Positions 42,149 through 54,138 of a DNA stretch of 64,000 bases are shown in pieces. The DNA lies in NCBI GenBank assembly GCA_009599575.1, contig VWND01000069.1, positions 186,001-250,000 on the forward strand, given 5' to 3'. Under the pieces are notes generated by a model, which was not told where the DNA came from, ran no database searches, and saw only the letters and a list, made by a program, of their open reading frames with translations. Every line of letters begins with the position of its first letter. Positions within the stretch are counted from its first letter, which is position 1. The stretch is from Blumeriella jaapii (Eukaryota > Ascomycota > Leotiomycetes > Helotiales > Drepanopezizaceae). The translations under genes were made by a program, and so were the position numbers.

Positions 42149-44435
42149 CCCCGTAGGCGCATCTCCAGCGGATCCGCCATTGCCTCCAAAATTGAGCATA
42201 TTCGCAACCTACCGGATGAGAAGATCTTAGCAAGAAGTGTGATCAGCAATGTCTTTGGGTTTGTCACCGATTTTATGCCCACAACGAAATGCGGCAACGG
42301 CACTGGCGGTTAGTTTTCCGAGCCCAGCGTCAGTACTCTGGTATTGTTAAACAGATTACCAGACTACAAGTGTGCTTTTGAAATCAAGGACCTCTCGACA
42401 AAGTTCGAGACACATGGCTTCAAAGTCGATGTTTTTTGGAAGCAAGCGGAAAATTTACCCAAATTTTCTGGACCCGGTGATGTGGTTCTCATGCGCAATA
42501 TCAAGGTCAGCAAACATTACACCACCTCTCATGCTATCGTGGTCCACATGCTGAAAAACACAGGTCCAAATGCGGGGCGGAAACATCTCGCTATTAGCCA
42601 ATTACCTAACCGATTTTCACATTCTACCGTCCTCCAAGATTCCGAGTACAATGTCAAAAGAGGTGGAAATTCTGTGGCAATCATATCCTCCCGGCAGAAC
42701 CAGAAGCCTACCGAGTTTTGAGGAAACGAAGTACTTGGTCTGGGCGCATGCCCAAACCCAGGATATGGGCCTGCCGTCCACCATGGAGTTCCAAGAGAAG
42801 TCAACCCAGGCTGTTCAAGGAGGAACCAGGGGCAAGTTTAGTCTGCTCAAAGACGTCAAGCCTGATGGCAAATGGCACAATATCTTGGGGGAGGTCATTA
42901 GACTATACGACTCGTCTTTGTTCACGCTCTATTCCGACTACACCTATCACAAGCACTTCCATAATTACTCCTGGTCCGGCGAGGGTGAAGAATTTGGCAG
43001 TAGGGATGGGGATGAGTTCGGATACAGCAAATCACACGACAAGCACAAGGACAAGTGGCCGGGGCCATTCGGTCAGCATACAATACAGCTTACGCTGTTT
43101 GACGAACACGCAAGTTTCGCGCGGGAGCATCTCGAGGTCGGCCAGTGGGTATTGCTGAGCAATGTACAGATCCAGATGGGTCGGAACGGAGGCAATCTTG
43201 AGGGTTTCCTGCGTGGAGATCGGGGTAGGGTCAATGTAAGGATTCTGGAGCAAGCGGACGATGCAGAATTCCGTGACTCTCGGTGGGAAGCTGCATTACG
43301 GCGCAAGTTGGAATACAAGGCGAAGCAAGAAAAACAGAAGAAGAAATTCCTCGGCGACGCCGATGGACTCGGCAGCAAGCGAAAAGCTGATGATGAAGAG
43401 CCCCTACAGGGGAAAGGCAAACGGCGTCGAAAAGCGGCACGCGCAGCTGCTGAAAGGGCAGCAGCTGAATCAGAGGCAAAAAAGGCTGCGAGGCTGAACC
43501 TCAATGACAACGGTAGGTATCCCGCCGAGACGCTGGGTGGTGCTGATTTCGCTCAGTTAAATGTGCATTTCCCGAAATCGAGCCAACTCCCGTTGAACGA
43601 ATCCTCCAACCAGAGATGATTCTGCGGAAGGGGGGGACGAGATTCCCATCCTCGTTCACGTGCAGAAAATATCGTGCCAACGTCCGAGTAGTTGATTACG
43701 CTCCTCACAGGATCGAGGATTTTGCGGTGTGGCGTCGAGTCAGTGAATTTGATCAGCTGTCGGACTACAGCGGAGGGGAAGATACAGATGTCGAAGAGGA
43801 CCTGCGATCGTATAGGAGCGGGAAAGGCTACACCAAGAAAAAATGGGAATGGAGATTCTGGTTGCGGGTTGAGGATGCCGACCCGAAAGGCTCGAAGCAG
43901 CGGATGTGGATGCTCGTGGATAATTCTGCTGCACAGGGATTGCTGGGGCTGGAAGCGGATGCGGCGAAGTCGGTATCTCTTGCGAACAATCTGAATATCA
44001 CTGACTGTTTCTAGTCTCCGAAAAGAGTCACGTCTACTAGCTGCCCTCAAAGAACAGCTGTTCAAGTTATGGGGCAATTTAGAAGAGCAGAAATCTGCAG
44101 CGTTACCACCACCAACGGACGAGCACCCTCCCTCGTCCATTGACTCCACCCTCAAACCACCAGCCGGTGCACAGCCTAATCTCGACAGCGATGATGAGAC
44201 TGAAGCACCCAATTCCAAATCGTCAGTCCTTGACACGAGGCTATCTGCTCTTAACGATCAGAGCGCTGGTACCTCAATCAACGCCAAAGATCTGATTCTG
44301 AGCAATAAGGCATTTACCTGCTGTATACAGCAGTATGGAATCAAGGAGCCAGAGGAGGATCGCTCCAAGGCTGATGCCGGAGACGGAAGGAGATGGCAGC
44401 GAATGTTTGGATTGTTCGGAACACAGATTCAATGA
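42149..44435 (+). CDS. POT1: Telomere single-strand-binding protein POT1 (N-terminal exon unresolved)
   Basis: Shelterin subunit that caps the 3' telomeric overhang. Exons 42149-42308, 42363-42505, 42564-43512, 43557-43968, 44015-44435 are phase-consistent (694 codons). The frame is open only from 42149 and has no ATG before the domain, so a short first exon lies upstream. OB1: RSVISNVFGFVTDFMPTTK, DYKCAFEIKDLS, KVDVFWKQAENLPKF, GDVVLMRNIKVQ. OB2: GKWHNILGEVIRLYDSSLFT, LYSDYTYHKHFHNYSW, GQWVLLSNVQIQMGRNGGNL. A Lys/Arg/Ala-rich linker (about 43310-43490) follows, then KYRANVRVVDYAPHRIEDFA and the C-terminal block KAFTCCIQQYGIK with RWQRMFGLFGTQIQ. The last intron needs the weaker donor AA-GTCGGT (43969) to keep phase. 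Confidence 0.9.
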
Positions 44436-44614
44436 CTGCAAGCTGGGTATGAGGAAATGCTAAGGAGCGCTATAGATATTGGTTGGACGAGATACCCAGG
44501 TCGACAGGTAATACCAACTACAATTGGTCTCCTGCGTTTTCCACGACTTGCAGACCACGTTTGAGCCATGGTGGCTCCTTGATCAAAATGGCATCGCTAC
44601 CTCGATCATCCTAC

Positions 44615-45544
44615 CTAACTTTCAATCATCTCCCTGATAGTTTCTTCAACAGGCGTTGGCTTCACCCCTCTGCTGGCTAGCAACTCCTCCAGAGTCGGAT
44701 CCTCAATCAAGCACTCGCCCTTCTCCAACGCCGCGTACGTGCTTGACCACCACTCCACATCCGCCCTCTCGACCCCTCTCTCTACACACGATTCAACATA
44801 CTCTTCTCTTCCCACTACTTTCACTCGAACCTCACGCCCCCTCGCCTCCGTCACCAGACCCGCAATCTCCGTCACTGACCTCGCATCACCCCTCCTACTC
44901 AAATAGAGTGTCTTTCCTACGAATTTTCCTGTCCCATCAGCAAGCACCAAAGCAGTCGCCAGCCCCAGATCCTTGATAGCCGTCCAGCTAATCTTCCCGT
45001 CGCCGGCCAGAAGCACCTCGCCTCTCTCGTCATTCTTGAGATCAAAATACCCCAAATACAGCGGCCAACTCTCATTGTACAGCCCTTCTCTCAAGACCGT
45101 CATTCTCACCCCCGCAGCTTCCAGCTCCTTCAGGTAGCTCTCCGTGCGCAAGTGCGCTCTCATGACCCCTGCTCCGGAATCCGAGCCAAAGGCCAAGGAC
45201 GTGTAATACACATGTTTCACACCCGCCTCCACGGCGGCTTTGATGGCGCCGATGTGCGCTTTCTCTCGTCCCTGGCCCGACGGAGCATCGTTGAAATCCA
45301 TGGAGATCTTCGGGGTGGAGACCAAGTAGAGTTTAGTGCAGCCTTTGAAGCTTGCTGGACTGGGAGAGTCGAAGTTGAAGTGCCGGACTTGCGCCCCTTG
45401 AGCTTTTAGGTCGTTCCAACGGGCATCTTCTATATCTGAAGAGGTGCAGAGCACGATTTGAGAGAGGGGGACGAGGTCGTGGGCGACGATGGCGTCGAGA
45501 GTTGCTTTGCCCAATTTACCGGTGCAGCTTGTGAGGGCGAGCAT
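44615..45544 (-). CDS. NmrA-like NAD(P)-binding protein
   Basis: Atypical short-chain dehydrogenase fold of the NmrA/HSCARG type; members act as redox sensors or quinone reductases. Single exon, 309 aa. The N-terminus MLALTSCTGKLGKATLDAIV carries the TGxxG dinucleotide loop, followed by VLCTSSDIEDARWNDLKAQG (cofactor discrimination region), GAIKAAVEAGVKHVYYTSLA, TVLREGLYNESW and GKISWTAIKDLGLATALVLA, all at usual family positions. No signal peptide. It ends 180 bp beyond the POT1 stop, tail to tail. The specific reaction is unknown. Confidence 0.9.
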   Translation of the reverse strand: MLALTSCTGKLGKATLDAIVAHDLVPLSQIVLCTSSDIEDARWNDLKAQGAQVRHFNFDSPSPASFKGCTKLYLVSTPKISMDFNDAPSGQGREKAHIGAIKAAVEAGVKHVYYTSLAFGSDSGAGVMRAHLRTESYLKELEAAGVRMTVLREGLYNESWPLYLGYFDLKNDERGEVLLAGDGKISWTAIKDLGLATALVLADGTGKFVGKTLYLSRRGDARSVTEIAGLVTEARGREVRVKVVGREEYVESCVERGVERADVEWWSSTYAALEKGECLIEDPTLEELLASRGVKPTPVEETIREMIES

Positions 45545-46094
45545 CGTTGGATCTGCGTATTCGAGAGTACCGTGTACTTTGGGTTTCGAGAAGTTGAGAT
45601 TGTGTGTTTCTTGGTGTGTGGTCTTTCTTTATATCTCCTTTTGGGGCATTACTAATTGATTGCTTGGAATTGACGTCAACACCAGTTCTCGCATGCTTTG
45701 TAACCTTATCCCCGAACCCTCGAATATCGAAGTTGTTCAATGGAGCAGACTTGTTGTTCTTCCAAATCTTGACCTCCGCGACTGTTTTGAACATACGACT
45801 TCATTTTCTTTCCTTGTTTCCTCTGGCTACCTCTTGTCCTGGTAGTTCATTTGGTTTGGTTCTTACCTGGTGGCTCTCTCTTGAACGCCCTCCAAGGCAT
45901 GGTTCCGAGTACCAAGAGGCAATGGCTGAACGTGAGGGCTTAACGCTGCCACCCGATGGCATACTTTCAGGTAGTAAACATCACCTCTTGGCGATAACTT
46001 CAATCATGCTTGATACCTACCCATGTCGAGCACATGAGTATTTGAATTACACATTGCTAAGAACTATCAAACCATGATCGTTCGGCTCTGTCCT
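45545..46094. other. Spacer, no gene seen
   Basis: Promoter of the NmrA-like gene and 3' flank of the membrane protein gene. The 157-codon plus ORF here is hydrophobic/low complexity with no motif. Confidence 0.4.
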
Positions 46095-46921
46095 TCATCC
46101 CAATCCCGCCACCTTCTTCCCATACTTGTTCTGTACGTACGCGCGTGCCGGTGGCGCATTCAACGGCGACGGCAGCGGCAGCGACAGCGGACTCAGTTCA
46201 GGTACCGGCGGCAAATCACCATACTGCTTACTGAAAGTCAAGATGTGCTTGATGGGCGGAGGTGTGGTCAACGCGACGCCCTGGCGCGGACTTACGGGAT
46301 AAGAACGAGGCTTGAACGAATATTCACCATGCGAAGCGGGTGAGTTCAGTGTTGGACTCGATACGTCGAAAGGCGCGAGACGAGGACGGGGTCGATTACT
46401 AGTGACCTCGTTCAAGAGGCGGCGCTGGGTTCGGTGATGGTAGACGAAATAGAAAATGCAGCCAAAGAAGAGTATCACTCCCACTGGGCTTGTGTAAGCT
46501 CGGTGTTCTCATGTGTGAAGATGAAGCGAGTACGCACCAGTCATGGATACGGCACTGATGGCCACAGTTGATTTAGTAACGTTGTTTGAGGTTGTGTCTG
46601 TGTTGGCCGCAGCTTCGTTCTCGACCGCAGATCCTAAGCCTGTCGGATGGGGCACTGATGTTGAAATTGTGGATGTTGAGTTGAAATTTGTCCTTGAATC
46701 CGAGGCGCCCTTGGAAATGGCGTTGAATGTGGACTGGAATGTGAGCAAGGCTTCCTTAGAATGGTTCCTTAGTTACTTACAGCTGATTTTGCTTTTTCAT
46801 CTGATTCTGTTGACGTAGAATTGTTTACCGACTTCTCGTCCCTACGCCTCCTACCCGACACAGGCTTCCCCCTCACATCGGGAATCGTCGCTTTTTCGCC
46901 CCGGAGTAAGCTCAACGCCAT
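46095..46921 (-). CDS. Single-pass membrane protein, Ser/Thr-rich ectodomain
   Basis: Three exons: 46921-46781 (phase 0), 46733-46538, 46483-46095; introns 47 and 54 nt with GTAAGT and GTGCGT donors; 241 aa. The N-terminus is basic (MALSLLRGEKATIPDVRGKP, SGRRRRDEKS), followed by a Ser/Thr/Asn-rich stretch (about residues 35-105) and one hydrophobic segment that crosses the last splice (TVAISAVSMTVGVILFFGCI, then FYFVYHHRTQRR). The C-terminal ~115 aa are Pro/Ser-rich and cytosolic-looking. This is the outline of fungal Wsc/Mid2-like or mucin-type sensors, but no WSC Cys domain or clear signal peptide is present, so the role is open. Confidence 0.77.
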
Positions 46922-48364
46922 GATTTAAATTATACAGATAGATATCCAGCAACGCGAATGAGCCCCATAAGAGATAGATGAACAAGCGGACCGAGCCTAA
47001 AACATACTACGTGAAGATTCGCTATCGTGTGAATCGGGTATCAGCAAAGACAAAGTCATGAAGACACGCAGAGAGTCAAATCCAACGCCGCGATCTTAAC
47101 CAGGCGTGCAGGTTCTCGTGATTCTTTTGACCGAACTCCTTCGAGCCAAGGCATATGATTTGGCTTAGCCTCCGTTTCAGGAAGTTGACGCTGCCTCGTA
47201 AGACTCTCGCCATGCCTCGTTTATGCCTGTCATATTTTCTTGACCAAATCCAGACGATATATTTAGACCCTCCACGATTCAGACTCGTGTCTATTCGCTA
47301 GCCCTGCTCTTGGACATTACTTTTTGGGGTTGGGAAAAGCTAAAAGTGCGTGGCATCATATGGGATTGATGCTGGTGACCATCTTGACTTCTTACAGGAG
47401 CACTCCGAAGCACTGGCATTACGGTAGTCTTGACTAGCCATTCGCTTTCGCCGATTGAGGGTGCTAGCATCGAGAATAATTTTAATTGTTTCCATTGAAC
47501 GGTCATCGTTGTGCAAAAACTTGATCTTGGATTATGTATCAACTGTAGGTGAGTCTCCAAGTGTCTTCTATTTGTTGGCACTTGCTGTACAGTTCAGTAC
47601 ACAGGGTCCTGATTGTCAACGCTCTACTGTACATCGTAAAGTGGTACAGAGTCAAAATGGTACCCACTTGATATTTAAAGAAAGCTCGCGGCATGAACGA
47701 ACCAATGGCCTCAGTCCTGGTATTCACTTTCCTCACTCTGTTACGGTAGATACGCCACATTACAGGCCCAACTTATCGTTGCGGGTGTGCGGAGCGAACA
47801 ATACGGCTTCTGGGCCCACAGCCGCCGGGAAAGCTAGAATCGGAGTGTAGTGGAATGGAAGTATTTATATTCTAGGTTCTCAACCTCCGTCTTGAGAGTT
47901 ACTTCCGTGTAGCTGCTATTTTTGGGTCTCTTTCGGAAGCCAAGTATGCAGTACAGCGCGGTCCGGCATGATCACAGCTTGATAACATCTTTTAGTGAAT
48001 CTCGAGTGAGGATGAAAGCTTTGGAATTCGTATCCGAGGGCTCCATCACCAGGCCCCTGCCCGCACCGAAGTATCTTGCTATCAGCTCGCCTGCGACATA
48101 AGCCGTGGTACTGAACTATTCTGTACTGTAACAGGATTAGGGGTCTACTCAGCATTTGGTGCGACATTATCGGCTTTATCACACAGGTGTTTCTCTGTCC
48201 ATCTTGAAATCACAATCTCATCGAAACATAAATACATTTCAGATCAAGAATGGCGTATTTCAAAGCACAGCAATGACAACGAGGCCATCACCCCGGCTCA
48301 CCACAGCCCGCAAGCAGAACACCCAGAGAGCCAAGTCAGGGTAACAATGTTTCTACATTGACAC
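46922..48364. other. Long spacer, no gene seen
   Basis: About 1.4 kb upstream of the membrane protein gene and downstream of SPB1. ORFs up to 131 codons overlap on both strands with no motif. Contains TACAGTTCAGTACACAGG and CTGTACTGTAACAGG segments (47588, 48122) like the TACAGTA motifs at 13-15 kb. Confidence 0.4.
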
Positions 48365-50940
48365 TCATTTACGCTTCTTCGCCGCCCTCTTCTCGCCCCT
48401 TACATCCTTCTTCAACCTCGCATCAACAATCTTGTACTTGCCCTTCACGCCTCTCGGTCTGCCTGCTATCGCCTTGTTGTTGCCCCTCGCCACCACCACC
48501 TTGACCTGCTGCTTCGGCTTCTTCTTCGCAGCCTTGCTCATCAGCTTCGCGATGCTCGTCGCCTTCTCCTTCTCCGTCATGCCCTCCTCGTCCTGGAGCA
48601 GGGCGGACTTTTTGCGCAGCTTCTCGAGGCGCTGCGCCGCCTTGAACTTCTTCCTGTCCTTGGCTTCCCGTACCTTCTTGATGGGCCGGGCGTTCAGAGC
48701 CCGCAGCTTCTCCTTGATGGCGGCGGCCCCGGCGGCCGTGATGGGACGGTGCGGCTTGTCGTGTTTGTGCTCGTCGTCTAGGAACCACTCGGGGAGACCG
48801 TCGCGGTCCTTGAAGGCGTGTTTGTTGAAGCCTTCGTCTATCAGTTCTCGAGTCGTGACTTCTCCCGAAGCAATTTTTTGAGCCAGCGACATGGCCTCGG
48901 CCGTGACGATATCGATGTCTGTCTATCTTAGCAGTTGAAAGAGCTCAGAGGTACAATGCATGCTTACCAAGCCTGCCGTTCTTCTTGGGCTCTTGCTCTT
49001 CCCACTCTTTTTCGGCGGCAGTCTTCTTGACGACTTCGAAATCGTCTTCGTCATCGCTGTCTTCAGCATCGCCCATAGGGATGTCCTCCTCGGATTCTTT
49101 CTCTTCTGCCATGGGGCGTATCATCTCCAGCTCCTCAAGAGCAGCGGCAATCTCCTCTTCCTCCTCGGCTTCAGACCCAGATTCCTCGGGGAGCCCACCA
49201 ATGTCCTTGAAAATCTCTTGGTCAAAAAATTGCGCGGCCCGTCTTGAAAGACCACCAGCTTTCGTATCTTTGCCTTGCAAATCAGTCAAAAGAGGCCGCT
49301 TCGCCGGTCTTTCATCGTCGGACGATTCGTCGCTACTATCTTCCTCGAGCTGCTCATCGTCACTGACTTCTTCTCCTGCCGAGAATCCCTCCCAATCGCC
49401 ATCCTCGTGCTCTTTCCTCGCCTTCCTCGCTTTGAACTTGGCATCACTATTAGACTTTCGTTCCTGGTACTGATCATACAGCGAGTCCAGCTCTCTGTCG
49501 AGCCTGTCCTCTTCGTCATCGCTCTCGCTGTCCTCGTCGTCGGATCCGATTCCCTCTATGTCTTTCCGTCGATCTGCTTCAGTCAATATTGCCATCTTGC
49601 CCTTCGCGATCTTGTCCACGGCCCCAATCTTGTCGACAGCCTTCAACCCGAACATTGAGCCTTCCCCATGTGGACCTGCTTGCTCCATACCAATCTCTGT
49701 AGGCACCGTCATGTGAAGTTGCATCCTGACAATCTCTCTCTGCTTCTTCTCATTCTCCCTTCTACGCTCACGCTTCCTCCGTCCACTTTCCTTTTCCCTC
49801 AATGCCTGGAGCTCTTCTTGAATCTTCAACTCTTCATCCATGGGTTCCACCTCAGCAACCTCCTCGTCCGTCACGGGCTTTGACTTCTTTGTAGCCAGAC
49901 CGAACAGCTCTCTCACTTTTAGACGCCATTTCAACAGCATTCGGAACTCTTTTCTCCCCAAGACCCTAATATCAGCACAAGCAATTCGGATGTCTTCTGT
50001 CGTCTCGGGCAGCTTGTCAATCGCCGCGAGAGCGACATCGCCGTTCGGAGGTTGTTCGAAGCTCAGTCGATTCATACCACCAAGTATAGCAATAGGGTCA
50101 GTCGTTTGGATAAATTCACTGGCAGTCACCTCCTTGAACTGAGTATAATTCCCCTCTTCGTAGCCGTCCCTCTTACGCTTCTTGATCTCGGGGTTGAAGA
50201 CCTTGGCTTCATTGTTGGGTGTGGGATCCGAGAGTTCCGCAAATACTGATCTGGGGTCAAGAAATTTGGGATCAATTCGCTTTGGAGCTTTGTAGCCCCG
50301 GCACACGACGAAAATTTCTGCGGAAACGTTTCGGGACGAAGGTGGTTTGGTTGCCTCGACCTTGGCAAACAGCTGATTGAAGACCCAGAGCAGACTATTG
50401 TAGTCCTTGGATCTGAAGACCTTGGTGACGAAGGTTCCTCCTTCCGCCAGAAATTCGGTCGCAAGCTTCATAGCCTGGAGGGCCAATTCGGCCTGGTTGA
50501 ATGAATCCTGTACCCATGCAGTACCAACATTGGGTGCTCCATCGTGCAGCACCGTATCCGCCTTCCACGTCTTGAAATGTGACCGAATCGTGGCTCGGCA
50601 CTTATCGGTTGTAATGTCGCTTTGGAAAGTAATCACTCGAGGGATAGCCTTGATCGGGGAAAGATCCACGCCGACGATGAGACTGCCCACTGGCATGCAT
50701 TCTGCAGCAACTTGGCACCAGGACTATGAAACCGTTAGAAACTCGGTTCGTTGAAAGGGTTTTCGAGCTCACTCCAGGGGCGGCGCAAAGATCCAGCAGG
50801 ACTTTGCTTTTCTCCAGGAACCCATACTTCTTGTTCAACTGAATCAACTTGAACGCAGCTCTGGCGCGGTAGCCCTTCTCCTTGGCGAGTTTGTACCACT
50901 TGTCGAGGCGACCTTTGCCGTGCTTCTTCTGAATACCCAT
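48365..50940 (-). CDS. SPB1: 27S pre-rRNA 2'-O-methyltransferase SPB1
   Basis: AdoMet-dependent FtsJ-type methyltransferase that methylates the A-loop G of 25S rRNA during 60S assembly in the nucleolus. Exons 50940-50773, 50723-48968, 48918-48365; both introns 49 nt; 825 aa, normal for the family. The FtsJ domain (about 1-210) shows [20 protein letters not shown] (first catalytic Lys region), [11 protein letters not shown] with the spliced [39 protein letters not shown] and [14 protein letters not shown]. The central DUF3381-like part and the acidic stretches ([24 protein letters not shown]) precede the SPB1 C-terminal domain ([31 protein letters not shown]) and a basic tail. CDT2 starts divergently 272 bp away. 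Confidence 0.97.
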
Positions 50941-51129
50941 GTTGGCGCAATGAGGAATTTGTTGTAGAGCGCGGCAATTTTTGAAAGCTGTGGATTTTTC
51001 TGGTGATATCCCCGGGCCGAGATTTTCCGGACACGCTACTCTTATCGTGTCGATAAGACAAGATCCACGCCACCCGTGGCGCTTAGCGTCAACACGGTCA
51101 CGACACGGTCACGACGCGCTAAACTCGCG

Positions 51130-51136
51130 TTTCGCG
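51130..51136 (+). promoter_or_regulatory. TTTCGCG box in the SPB1/CDT2 divergent promoter
   Basis: The 272-bp intergenic region (50941-51212) contains TTTCGCG inside CGCGTTTCGCGT, 77 bp upstream of the CDT2 ATG. It matches the E2F/SBF-type core used by fungal G1/S regulators. A duplicated ACGGTCACGAC lies just before it (about 51093-51113). Binding is inferred from the motif and the role of CDT2, not shown. Confidence 0.4.
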
Positions 51137-51212
51137 TAGAGTGGATTTCTCAACCTCCAATTCCTCTTCTCGACAACCAAACGATTGCACAGAAGTTCGA
51201 CAAGTTTTCAAC

Positions 51213-53417
51213 ATGTCTTTCTCCGAGATCAACGAACATCAGACGCCCTCTTCCACCGAGGAACTTCCCGTCTTGAGGAACCTCTCGCCATCTCGGCCCA
51301 GCAGCAGGAAAGAACGAGGCGTTCCGTCCGTAACACCTCGGAAATTCAAAAAGTTCTTCACACCTCAATGCTACGGCAGCGCGCCGACTAGCAGGTCAGC
51401 CTTGATTGAAATTACAACTTTTGGATCAAATCGCACCACCCTGTCGAGTCCATTGCGCCCTTTCCGAAATTCGCTAAGTCAAGATAGCAGCGCGCTAGGT
51501 TACGTTGCGAGAGAATCAAAGAGAAGAAAGGTCTACAATGCAATTGAGTCGGAGAAGGAGATTGGACTTTATGGAGCATCTCACGGAGGAGGCATGTCAT
51601 CTCCATGCGAGCGTGCAGTCAAGAGTTTCGGCGACACGGACAGCGAGAGTGAGTCGGAGGAAGAGGATGTACTGCCACAGCCTGTGCCTGCGAAGCGCAT
51701 TGTGAGAATCGAAGGTCGTGGACTTTCCGGGCAGCTGTTGCGCCGAAGTATTGGATCTAACACACGTCAACGATACGCATACCCCATCAACGGTTCGTAT
51801 GCCAGACTCCATGCTACAAGACCTTCTCTAACTTTCTACAGACTGGCGAGATCACACGGCGAATTTCTACAGCTCGCCTCAAGACGTTCATGTCAGTCGC
51901 AGTTTGATGCCACAGCATCAGGATCAGCAACGAGCAGCACGCACCATTCCATTCTGTGTTCGCGGCCTCAACCGTGGGTCCACGCTCCTTGGTCTTAGGA
52001 AGAGAACTAACTCGCCACAGGAGAAGATAGCACTCTGGTTGCCCTGGCAGATGAAGAAGGCCACGTGCGAATCCTGGAGTCGGCCAAGGATGGGCAGCCT
52101 TCTTTCAAGGAGTCTCTCTTCCATGACCGCATCCATTCCAATGCCATCATTGACATGGTCTTCTCCAACGATGACAGTCGACTGGCAACATCGTCAGGAG
52201 ACCAAACCGCGCGCATCTATGACATGCATACCAAAGCCACTCTGAGCATTCTCGGGTGTCACACAGCCTCGCTGAAGCAAGTCCGTTGGCAACCTGGGCC
52301 AAATAACAACAACATCCTGGCCACGTCAAGTCGAGACGGAAGCATTGCCATCTGGGATTTACGATGCAACACATCTATGGGCCCTACATTCCCTATCTAC
52401 GTCCCTGCCATTTCGGACCCTGCTTCCGAAAGCACGACCATCGTGTGCAATCAAATTTCCTGCATCAACAACGCCCACAAAACCCAAACGAGAGTTGTTC
52501 CCGTCGTTGGATCGTTTGATCAAGTCATTCGCCCTGGGGAGAAGTTGCCACGGACCGGTGATGTATCAGTTACGGCCATCCAGTTCCTGCCAGCAGGCCG
52601 TGAGCACCTCTTGCTGTCGGGTTCCGAAGCCGATGCCTCTGTTAAACTCTGGGACATCCGCCAAACCATTTCCAAGTTCCGCCAAGGGGCTCTTGCCTCA
52701 ACTACCCCCCCGCAATCTCACAGTAAATTTCGTAGCTTCGGCATCAATTCTTTGAATTTGAACAGCGACGGAAGCAGATTCTACACACTGTGTAAAGACA
52801 ACACTGTCTATGCCTACTCAACCGAGCACCTCATGCTAGGCCAAGCCCCCGAGCTCTCCTACGCAGCTACCACCCGCCCGTCGGTTCCAAACACCCACCA
52901 ACACAGCTTGGGCCCTTTGTACGGCTTCCGCCATCCCAAGCTCCACGCCTCAACCTTCTACGTGAAGTCCGAGATGCGCAAAGCCCAACACGGAAGATGT
53001 GAGATGTTGGCTGTAGGCAGCAGCGACAGCGTTCCCATCCTCTTTCCTACAGACGAGCGTTACCTGCCCAATCCAGAAAAACTCTTGACTTCTGATGCTT
53101 CACCTGCGCTTATCGAAGCCCGCCCGGCTCTGCGAAAGGTGATCAACGGCAACTCCCACATGGATGGCTCACTCCTGATCTCCACGAATGGCACCGCTCT
53201 CGTTCGAGGCCACGACCGTGAAGTCAGCTCTCTAACCTGGACCTCAGCCGGAGACTTGGTTACCGTTGGTGATGATTACCTCGTTCGATGCTGGAGAGAG
53301 GATCACGAGGAGGCGAAGAGTTTGCGTCTCCGGGGAGAGCATGGAGGTAGACGTTGGGCTTCTGGCTGGGCAGATGTTCCGGCAGATTATGATGTTGAAC
53401 AAGAGGTTTTGAACTGA
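51213..53417 (+). CDS. CDT2: CRL4 substrate receptor CDT2 (WD40)
   Basis: WD40 adaptor of the Cul4-Ddb1 ubiquitin ligase that destroys Cdt1 and Spd1-type proteins on PCNA in S phase. Exons 51213-51792, 51842-51973, 52021-53417; introns 49 and 47 nt, the second with an ACTAAC branch point; 702 aa. The first ATG in frame is 51213 (MSFSEINEHQTPSSTEELPV). The N-terminal ~230 aa are disordered with SVTPRKFKKFFTPQCYG and an acidic Ser/Glu run. The propeller follows (VALADEEGHVRILE, IIDMVFSNDDSRLATSSGDQ, ATSSRDGSIAIWDLRC, SEADASVKLWDIRQ, VGDDYLVRCWRED). The two WDLR/WDIR boxes are the WDxR motifs that contact Ddb1. Confidence 0.9.
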
Positions 53418-53551
53418 TGAGACCAAGGTCAATGTATAGAAGCCGCATGGGGACAGGATGGAGTAGCCGCATGGGACGAGATGGAAAGCCGCGTGGGAGA
53501 CGGGAAGGAGCATGAGTGTTTTACCGCATCACGATACCACGGATGTCATTG

Positions 53552-53914
53552 CTAAGCGTTTGGTGTATGATGGCCGTTTGCAGGAGTACTTGTAGAATTC
53601 TTCAGGATACCCTCCTTGGGGTTTGGGTGTAAATGAGAAATCAATTGTATGTGCTCAGCGTTCTCGCCCTCCAGCTGCATGTTCTGCAACGTCGCAATCT
53701 CACTTGACTGTCGCTCCATGATCGAAAACCGAAGGCTGATGGAAGAACGATACGATTTGAATGGGATTTCCAACTTGCATGCCACCTCTATCCCGCCCTG
53801 ATTATGCATCGGGCCGGAGGTTTTGCTCCTTCCATGCAGGACCCGAGATGAAACACCCAATGGCAGTAATCGATTCCTGAACATGGGAATCATCAACTTG
53901 GAATACTCGCCCAT
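53552..53914 (-). CDS. Hypothetical ORF, doubtful
   Basis: ATG-started ORF of 120 codons in the spacer between CDT2 and catalase (MGEYSKLMIPMFRNRLLPLG ... NPKEGILKNS). Composition is protein-like, without long low-complexity runs, but no domain, intron or relative is recognised, and it has little room for its own promoter beside catalase. It could be a gene remnant. The rest of 53418-54138 holds a repeated CCGCATGGGA string at 53443 and 53467. Confidence 0.27.
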   Translation of the reverse strand: MGEYSKLMIPMFRNRLLPLGVSSRVLHGRSKTSGPMHNQGGIEVACKLEIPFKSYRSSISLRFSIMERQSSEIATLQNMQLEGENAEHIQLISHLHPNPKEGILKNSTSTPANGHHTPNA

Positions 53915-54041
53915 GGCCAATTGGACCTAGAATTGACTGCGTGTGCATGGAAAGCTGGGGATAGCGGCGTCAACCGAAAAAATACCCGTCATCAGAGTGG
54001 GGCCCAAACAAAGCCAAGCGAGGGAGGCACGACTTGATCTT

Positions 54042-54130
54042 TCCTTCCCTCCCTTCTTCTCTTCTATCCTCTCCTCTCCTCTTCTCCCCCTCTCGTCTCT
54101 TCTCTTTCTCCACTCACCCCCAAACTACAT
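54042..54130 (+). promoter_or_regulatory. Pyrimidine tract upstream of catalase
   Basis: Almost 90 bp of C/T (CTCCTCTCCTCTTCTCCCCC and similar) ending 9 bp before the catalase ATG. Such tracts mark the transcription start region of many strongly expressed fungal genes. Confidence 0.55.
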
Positions 54131-54138
54131 CCTTCAAG

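Noticed and set aside
51974..52020. 29-nt intron in CDT2 (GTCTTAG...CCACAG)
   Set aside because: Too short to splice; the GTGGGT donor at 51974 gives a 47-nt intron with an ACTAAC branch point and the same phase.
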